DNA of 9,999 bases. It comes from Propionibacterium sp. Lineage in GTDB: Bacteria; Actinomycetota; Actinomycetes; Propionibacteriales; Propionibacteriaceae. The first letter of the stretch is position 1. Each line of letters starts with the position of its first letter. A program made the translations under genes and the position numbers. Location: the NCBI GenBank assembly GCA_012719335.1, contig JAAYAO010000339.1:1-9999 (forward strand). Direction: 5' to 3'. Shown here piece by piece: positions 6,043-9,999 of this stretch. Under the pieces are notes generated by a model. The model had not been told where the DNA came from. It made no database searches and saw only the letters and a program-made list of their open reading frames with translations.

Positions 6043-6890
6043 GCACCGCCCCGTCCGTGCGCACCACGGGCACGCTGACCCCGGTCGTCCCCGATGGGCT
6101 GCCCGGGTTGCTCGCCGACGGCTGGACGATCACCTGGCGCAACCTGCAACGGCTGCGCCGCTCGCCGGACATGATCCTGTTCGCGGTGCTGCAGCCGATC
6201 ATGTTCGTGCTGCTGTTCAGCCAGGTCTACGGCGGGTCGATCCACGTGGCCGGCACCGATTACACCGACTACATGATGGCCGGCATCTTCGGCCAGACCG
6301 TGGTGTTCGGGTCGACCTTCTCCGGTTCGGCGATGGCCCAGGACCTCAAGGAGGGCATCATCGACCGCTTCCGCACCCTGCCGATGTCACCGGCGGCGGT
6401 GCTGATCGGGCGCACCAACGCCGACCTGGTGCTGAACTGCATCTCGATGGTGATCATGATGCTGACCGGTGCCCTGGTCGGCTGGCGCTTCCACAACGGG
6501 GTGCCGTCGATGCTGGCCGGGGTCGGCTTGTTGCTGCTGTTCAGCTACGCCTTCAGTTGGGTGACGGCCCTGCTCGGCATGATGGTGCGCACCCCGGAAA
6601 CCATCAACAACGCCGCCTTCATGGTGCTGTTTCCGTTGACCTTCATCTCCAACGCCTTCGTGCAACCGCAGAACATGCCGAAGATCCTGGAGGTCTTCGC
6701 GAACTGGAACCCGGTCTCGGCCCTGGTGCAGGCCGCCCGCACCCTGTTCGGCAACGTCGGCACCGCCCCCACCGGCGACACCTTCACCCTGCAACACCCG
6801 GTGATCACCGTGCTGATCGGTTCGGTGGTGATGTTGCTGATCTTCGTGCCGCTGTGTGTGGCGCGATTCAAGAACACCTCCTCGCGGTGA
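6039..6890 (+). CDS. ABC-2 type transporter permease (DrrB-like)
   Basis: A 283-residue integral membrane subunit. Hydrophobic segments at about 44-62, 79-100, 127-148, 157-180, 190-208 and 255-276 give the six helices of the ABC-2 family. Between helices 2 and 3 lies the family coupling-helix signature DLKEGIIDRFRTLPMSP (102-118), which contacts the ATPase. The segment FISNAFVQPQNMP (202-214) and NWNPVSALVQAAR (222-234) are conserved in DrrB proteins. The first 30 residues are hydrophilic and cytoplasmic. ATG 6039 overlaps the ATPase stop by four bases, with GGAG (6030-6033) five bases upstream. With the ATPase it should form a 2+2 exporter. The next gene begins ten bases after the stop. Confidence 0.94.
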   Translation: MSTAPSVRTTGTLTPVVPDGLPGLLADGWTITWRNLQRLRRSPDMILFAVLQPIMFVLLFSQVYGGSIHVAGTDYTDYMMAGIFGQTVVFGSTFSGSAMAQDLKEGIIDRFRTLPMSPAAVLIGRTNADLVLNCISMVIMMLTGALVGWRFHNGVPSMLAGVGLLLLFSYAFSWVTALLGMMVRTPETINNAAFMVLFPLTFISNAFVQPQNMPKILEVFANWNPVSALVQAARTLFGNVGTAPTGDTFTLQHPVITVLIGSVVMLLIFVPLCVARFKNTSSR

Positions 6891-6900
6891 GAATCGTTGC

Positions 6901-7551
6901 GTGATACCGCCCGGGCCACTGCAACCGATCTACGCGACGCTGTTCGTGGTGCTCGCCCTGGCCGCCGGCCACGGCCTGCTGCGGGCCGGGGGCCGCACCG
7001 ATCGGGTCGGCTGGGCGCTGGAACTGGCGATGGCCGTCTCGATGTTCGTGATGGTCTTCGACTGGGGCGTGTCGCGCTGGGTGGTCTTCCAGTCCATCGT
7101 GTTCGGGGCCGGCGGGCTGTGGTATCTCGCCCGCGCCTTCGGCCTCGGCACCTCGACGATGGCCGGGGTGCTCGCCGACGATGCCGCCTTCGACGCCGCC
7201 GATGCCGACGGGTCGGGCCGGATCGACGGTGATGAGGTGGCGCCCTCGGCGCACAGTTCGCACTCGCCCCTGCACCTGGCGCACCACGCGGTGATGATGG
7301 GCGCGATGATCTGGATGCTGATCGCGATGATTCCGCACGGACGCGGCGTGCTCGGCCACTTCGCGATGATCTCGCCGCGACAGGTGTGGCCCTTCATGAT
7401 CGGCGCCGGGCTGTCCCTGCTGCTCGCCGCGTCGCTGGTGGCCCTGACGGTCGGGTGGCTGCACGGCCGCGATCGCCACGGCCGGCGCGGTTTCGACGTC
7501 GCGATGACCGCCGGGATGTTCGCGATGGTGGCCCCGATGCTCACCCTGTGA
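6901..7551 (+). CDS. DUF5134-like six-helix membrane protein with an inserted EF-hand loop
   Basis: A 216-residue membrane protein of unknown function with helices at about 8-27, 37-56, 60-80, 127-145, 160-188 and 198-214. The AMAVSMFVMVFDW (43-55) and HHAVMMGAMIWML (128-140) segments resemble DUF5134 proteins of actinobacteria; this match is from memory of the family and was not searched. The loop between helices 3 and 4 holds DADGSGRIDGDE (101-112), a full canonical EF-hand calcium loop (D1, D3, S5, G6, I8, D9, E12). It is followed by histidines 118, 121, 125, 128 and 129 at the membrane border, a possible metal site. I chose GTG 6901 because the longer frame from 6856 overlaps the permease and adds charged residues; the GTGAGA at 6887-6892 is only a weak ribosome binding site. 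The gene lies ten bases after the permease and is probably cotranscribed, so it may be an accessory of the exporter or a passenger. Confidence 0.75.
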   Translation: MIPPGPLQPIYATLFVVLALAAGHGLLRAGGRTDRVGWALELAMAVSMFVMVFDWGVSRWVVFQSIVFGAGGLWYLARAFGLGTSTMAGVLADDAAFDAADADGSGRIDGDEVAPSAHSSHSPLHLAHHAVMMGAMIWMLIAMIPHGRGVLGHFAMISPRQVWPFMIGAGLSLLLAASLVALTVGWLHGRDRHGRRGFDVAMTAGMFAMVAPMLTL

Positions 7552-7560
7552 CCGGACTCC

Positions 7561-7644
7561 GCCCGGACGTAGGGGGCCCGGGCGTCGGCTGATCTCAGAT
7601 GGGGCCCGGACGTCGGGTGGGCTCGGTTGGTGCCCGGACGTCGG
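7561..7644. repeat. Degenerate tandem repeat of GCCCGGACGTCGG in the convergent gap
   Basis: Copies begin at 7561 (GCCCGGACGTAGG), 7576 (GCCCGGGCGTCGG), 7604 and 7632 (both GCCCGGACGTCGG). The last three are spaced exactly 28 bases apart and the first is 15 bases from the second. The sequence between copies is not conserved. The repeat lies between the stop codons of the DUF5134-like and nfo genes (7552-7700), where no coding sequence is supported. Confidence 0.55.
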
Positions 7645-7670
7645 TTGAGCTTGTCGAAACCAGTCCGGGC
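7632..7670. repeat. REP-like hairpin, possible bidirectional terminator between convergent genes
   Basis: GCCCGGAC (7632-7639) pairs with GTCCGGGC (7663-7670), and inside it GGTT (7643-7646) pairs with AACC (7658-7661), leaving an 11-base loop. The core GGTTGAGCTTGTCGAAACC (7643-7661) resembles, from memory, a short palindromic motif dispersed between genes in many actinobacteria. The place between converging genes suits transcription termination, but there is no T-run. Confidence 0.4.
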
Positions 7671-7700
7671 AAGGTGCGGCTCGGGTCAACCGGCGAACGC

Positions 7701-8498
7701 TCAGCCCACCCACTCGCGCAAGGTGGCGAGCTCTTCGACGTGGCTTTCCGCCGGGCCGGGGGTTTCCAGGCACAGCGGGGCGCCGGCGAGCCGCACCACT
7801 TCGGCCAACCCGGCCGGGTCGACCTGCCCCTGGCCGATGGTGGCGTGCCGGTCGGCGCCGGAGTCGAAGGCGTCGCGGGAGTCGTTGACGTGCACCAGGT
7901 CGATGCGTCCGGTGATCGCCTTGATCCGGTCGACCAGGCCGACGAGTTCTTCACCGCCGGCGTGGGCGTGGCAGGTGTCCAGGCACAGGCCGACGGTGTC
8001 GCCGCCGGAGGCCTCGCCGATCGCGTCCCAGAGTTGGGCGATCCGGTCGAGTTTGCGGGCCATCGCATTGGCCCCACCGGCGGTGTTCTCGATCAGCACC
8101 GGGGTGGTCATGTCCAGGCCGTCGATGCACTTGCGCCAGTTCTCGAAACCCATCGCCGGATCGTCCTTGGCGGTGACATGGCCGCCGTGCACGATCACCC
8201 CGGCCGCACCGATCTCGGTCGCGGCCTTCACGTGCTGTTGCAGCAGCTTGCGGCTGGGAATCCGGATCCGGTTGTTCGGGCTGGCCACGTTCAACACGTA
8301 CGGGGCGTGCACGTAGATGGCCACCCCGGCCGCCTCGGCGGCGGCCCGCAATGCGGCGGCCCCGCCGGGGTACTCGACCTTCGGGCCCTTCCACCCCTGC
8401 GGATCACCCAGGAAGATCTGCACCAGGTTCGCACCGCGGGCCTGGGCCTCGGCAATCGGATCGTGCTGGTCGACATGGGCACCCATCGCAACGCTCAT
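7701..8498 (-). CDS. nfo: Deoxyribonuclease IV (apurinic/apyrimidinic endonuclease)
   Basis: A 265-residue AP endonuclease of the EndoIV TIM-barrel family. It cuts DNA 5' to abasic sites and removes blocked 3' ends in base-excision repair. All nine metal ligands of the E. coli trinuclear zinc site can be matched in order: H64 (YVHAPY), H104 (VIVHGGH), E137 (LIENTAGG), D174 and H177 (LCLDTCHAHAGG), H203 (VHVNDSRD), D216 and H218 (GADRHATIGQG) and E245 (LCLETPG). Spacings such as 40 residues from H64 to H104 and 13 from H203 to D216 equal those of E. coli Nfo. Length is slightly under the usual 280. The frame stays open far upstream, but ATG 8498 is the natural start: MSVAMGAHVD fits the family N-terminus, and a TAGAGT box lies seven bases before it with no Shine-Dalgarno. 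The gene is convergent with the DUF5134-like gene and divergent from the aldolase. Confidence 0.95.
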   Translation of the reverse strand: MSVAMGAHVDQHDPIAEAQARGANLVQIFLGDPQGWKGPKVEYPGGAAALRAAAEAAGVAIYVHAPYVLNVASPNNRIRIPSRKLLQQHVKAATEIGAAGVIVHGGHVTAKDDPAMGFENWRKCIDGLDMTTPVLIENTAGGANAMARKLDRIAQLWDAIGEASGGDTVGLCLDTCHAHAGGEELVGLVDRIKAITGRIDLVHVNDSRDAFDSGADRHATIGQGQVDPAGLAEVVRLAGAPLCLETPGPAESHVEELATLREWVG

Positions 8499-8505
8499 GG
8501 GCCCG

Positions 8506-8511
8506 ACTCTA
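8506..8511 (-). promoter_or_regulatory. Candidate -10 box (leaderless start) of nfo
   Basis: TAGAGT on the minus strand ends seven bases before ATG 8498, the leaderless layout. The -35 region at 17 bases (8529-8534) falls inside the left arm of the 17-bp inverted repeat, so anything binding the repeat could affect nfo transcription. Confidence 0.4.
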
Positions 8512-8526
8512 GTCCCGAGCTCTCGG

Positions 8527-8602
8527 ATGCTCACCAAAAGCGCATCTGCAACCGAAAAGTGCAGCGCTTTTGGTGAGCATGTGCACTTTTGGTGAGCATG
8601 TG
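8527..8602. repeat. Inverted and direct repeat cluster of TTTTGGTGAGCAT in the divergent nfo/aldolase gap
   Basis: ATGCTCACCAAAAGCGC (8527-8543) is a perfect 17-base reverse complement of GCGCTTTTGGTGAGCAT (8564-8580), with a 20-base loop. CTTTTGGTGAGCATGTG at 8567-8583 recurs exactly at 8586-8602, 19 bases on. The loop contains ACCGAAAAGTGCA (8551-8563), one base different from the complement of the third copy with its GTGCAC flank, so it is a degenerate fourth unit. The AT-rich arms stand out from the surrounding sequence. There is no T-run outside the stem. It may be a REP-like element or a multi-site operator. Confidence 0.7.
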
Positions 8603-8660
8603 TGGGTGGTACCCGGAAGGCCGGCGTCCCCGGGCCGGGTGCGCTTGATTGGATGGTGGG

Positions 8661-9722
8661 GTGCACGATGCAGCTCAACACGACTCCGGCGAGCGCGGGT
8701 TCGCCTCCGACAACTACTCCGGGGTGCATCCGGAGGTGCTGGACGCGATCATCGCCGCGAACGGCGGGCACCAGTCGTCCTATGGTGCCGATGCGTACAC
8801 CGCCCGGTTGCAGGAGGTGATCGGCCGCCATCTCGGGGAGCAGGCCCGGGCCTGGCCGGTGTTCAACGGCACCGGCGCCAACGTCACCGCGCTGCAGTCG
8901 GTGGTGCCGCGCTGGGGTGCGGTGATCTGCGCCGAGGGCGCCCACATCAACACCGACGAGAACGGGGCCCCCGAACGGGTCGGCGGCATGAAGTTGTTGG
9001 CCGCGCCGACCCCGGACGGCAAACTCACCCCCGAACTGGTCCGGGCCCGCGCCGCCGGCCGCGGTGACGAACACCGGGCCCAACCGGCCGCGGTGTCGAT
9101 CACCCAATCGACCGAGGTCGGCACCCTCTACACCCCCGACGAGATCTCCGCCCTGGCCGAGGTCAGCCACGACCTGGGCATGGTGCTGCACATCGACGGG
9201 GCCCGGCTGGCCAACGCGGCCGCCGCCCTCGACCTGCCCCTGGCGGCGTTCACCACCGACGCCGGGGCCGACATCATCAGCCTGGGCGCCACCAAGAACG
9301 GTGCGCTGGGCGCCGAAGCCGTCGTCACCCTCACCCCCGGGGTGGCCGACGGGCTGATCTTCCTGCGCAAGGTGAACATGCAGTTGGCGTCCAAGATGCG
9401 TTTCCTGTCGGCACAACTGATCGCGATGTTCGACACCGACCTGTGGCTGCGCAACGCCCGGCACGCCAACGCGATGGCCGAACGGCTGCGGGCCGCGGTC
9501 GAAGACATCCCCGGGGTGTCCTTCGCCTATCCGACCCGGGCGAACGCGGTCTTCGCCCGGCTGCCCGAAGGGGTCGCCGACCGGGTGCGGGAGCGCTTCT
9601 TCTTCTACGACTGGGATACCGAGGCCCGCGAGGTGCGCTGGATGTGCTCCTTCGACACCACCTCCGAGGATGTGGACACCCTGGCCCGACTGGTGCGGCA
9701 GGCCTGCCCGACCGACCGCTGA
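8661..9722 (+). CDS. Low-specificity L-threonine aldolase family protein (PLP-dependent)
   Basis: A 353-residue fold-type I pyridoxal-phosphate enzyme of the threonine aldolase/beta-eliminating lyase family. Family members cleave threonine or allo-threonine to glycine and acetaldehyde. The N-terminus has the FASDNYSGVHPEVL motif (17-30). H95 in EGAHIN is the likely ring-stacking histidine. HIDGAR (177-182) supplies the Asp contacting the cofactor nitrogen and a conserved Arg. K212 in LGATKNGALGAEAVV is the likely Schiff-base lysine. Length matches the family. The start is uncertain: GTG 8661 is chosen and TTG 8649, four codons upstream, is possible. Neither has a good Shine-Dalgarno and no ATG precedes the conserved motif. 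Divergent from nfo with the repeat cluster between, and followed after 49 bases by an aldo/keto reductase. Substrate (threonine, allo-threonine or another beta-hydroxy amino acid) is not determined. Confidence 0.92.
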   Translation: MHDAAQHDSGERGFASDNYSGVHPEVLDAIIAANGGHQSSYGADAYTARLQEVIGRHLGEQARAWPVFNGTGANVTALQSVVPRWGAVICAEGAHINTDENGAPERVGGMKLLAAPTPDGKLTPELVRARAAGRGDEHRAQPAAVSITQSTEVGTLYTPDEISALAEVSHDLGMVLHIDGARLANAAAALDLPLAAFTTDAGADIISLGATKNGALGAEAVVTLTPGVADGLIFLRKVNMQLASKMRFLSAQLIAMFDTDLWLRNARHANAMAERLRAAVEDIPGVSFAYPTRANAVFARLPEGVADRVRERFFFYDWDTEAREVRWMCSFDTTSEDVDTLARLVRQACPTDR

Positions 9723-9771
9723 ACCCGGGCCACCCGTCCCGGACACCACCGGGGCGAGCATGATGGTGCCC

Positions 9772-9999
9772 ATGACCTACATCGCTGCCGAGAACCGATA
9801 CGACACCGACATGCAGTACCGCCACTGCGGACGAAGTGGCCTGCAGTTGCCGGTGATCTCGCTGGGGTTGTGGCAGAACTTCGGTGACGACAAGCCGATG
9901 GAAACCCAGCGCGCGATCGTCCGGCGGGCCTTCGACGCCGGCATCACCCACTTCGATCTGGCGAACAACTACGGGCCGCCCTACGGCCAGGCCGAACTG
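9772..9999 (+). CDS. Aldo/keto reductase, YghZ/L-glyceraldehyde-3-phosphate reductase type (partial, runs off the window)
   Basis: The first 76 codons of an NADPH-dependent aldo/keto reductase. The N-terminal pattern of TYIAAENRYD, CGRSGLQLPVISLGLWQNFGDD (19-40), RRAFDAGITHFDLANNYG (51-68) and GPPYGQAEL is characteristic of the YghZ group, which reduces L-glyceraldehyde-3-phosphate and methylglyoxal. D62 and Y67, five residues apart, are the first two members of the AKR catalytic tetrad (Asp, Tyr, Lys, His); the other two lie beyond the window. ATG 9772 is chosen since it gives the usual N-terminus. In-frame ATG 9760 and ATG 9763 are alternatives, and no strong ribosome binding site decides. 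The 49-base gap after the aldolase suggests possible cotranscription. Confidence 0.9.
   Translation, partial: MTYIAAENRYDTDMQYRHCGRSGLQLPVISLGLWQNFGDDKPMETQRAIVRRAFDAGITHFDLANNYGPPYGQAEL

Noticed and set aside
4842..6890. 682-codon plus-strand frame appearing to fuse leader, ATPase region and permease
   Set aside because: Only the part from ATG 6039 is the DrrB-like permease; the upstream part is an out-of-frame reading of the ATPase gene and its leader.
7561..7644. CRISPR-like array with 28-base spacing
   Set aside because: The unit is only 13 bases, copies differ, one interval is 15 bases, the inter-copy sequence is GC-rich and related, and no cas gene is present.
8499..9773. N-terminal extension of the nfo frame to 690 codons
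   Set aside because: It runs antisense through the threonine aldolase gene and the repeat cluster; ATG 8498 gives a normal EndoIV N-terminus and a fitting promoter box.

Overview
The window is a gene-dense, very GC-rich stretch (strong G/C third-position bias, GTG starts, many opposite-strand shadow frames) of a bacterial chromosome. It looks like Actinomycetota, judging by the DrrAB-type exporter, the DUF5134-like membrane protein, the ROK regulator type and apparently leaderless promoters. A Propionibacteriales-like host is my guess and is not proven by the sequence. No phage, transposase, CRISPR, tRNA or rRNA gene was found. Nine genes are called; the last runs off the right edge.

Left block, minus strand (83-4672), reading right to left: a ROK-family transcription regulator, a short-chain dehydrogenase/reductase (SDR), a PlsC-type acyltransferase and a large FAD-dependent alkyl-dihydroxyacetonephosphate synthase-like (AGPS-like) protein. 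The last two overlap by one base (TAGTG) and are probably translationally coupled. A reductase, an acyltransferase and an AGPS-like enzyme together resemble the later steps of ether glycerolipid synthesis, but substrates cannot be read from sequence.

The 392-bp divergent gap (4673-5064) separates the ROK gene from a plus-strand ABC exporter operon. It holds a likely promoter, a 19-bp perfect palindrome starting at the predicted transcription start, a terminator-like hairpin with a T4 run, a further hairpin and a strong ribosome binding site. Exporter control at both operator and attenuation level is plausible.

Middle block, plus strand (5065-7551): a DrrA-like ATPase, a DrrB-like permease (ATGA overlap) and, 10 bases later, a six-helix DUF5134-like membrane protein. 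A textbook EF-hand calcium loop and a histidine cluster interrupt the latter. A 149-bp convergent gap follows, with degenerate GCCCGGACGTCGG repeats and a long hairpin.

Right block: deoxyribonuclease IV (Nfo) on the minus strand, then a 162-bp divergent gap with a 17-bp perfect inverted repeat and an extra direct copy. Next, on the plus strand, come a low-specificity threonine aldolase and the first 76 codons of a YghZ-type aldo/keto reductase.

Several genes without a Shine-Dalgarno sequence (ROK, SDR, PlsC, Nfo) have a TANNNT box 6-7 bases before the start codon, the usual layout of leaderless actinobacterial transcripts.
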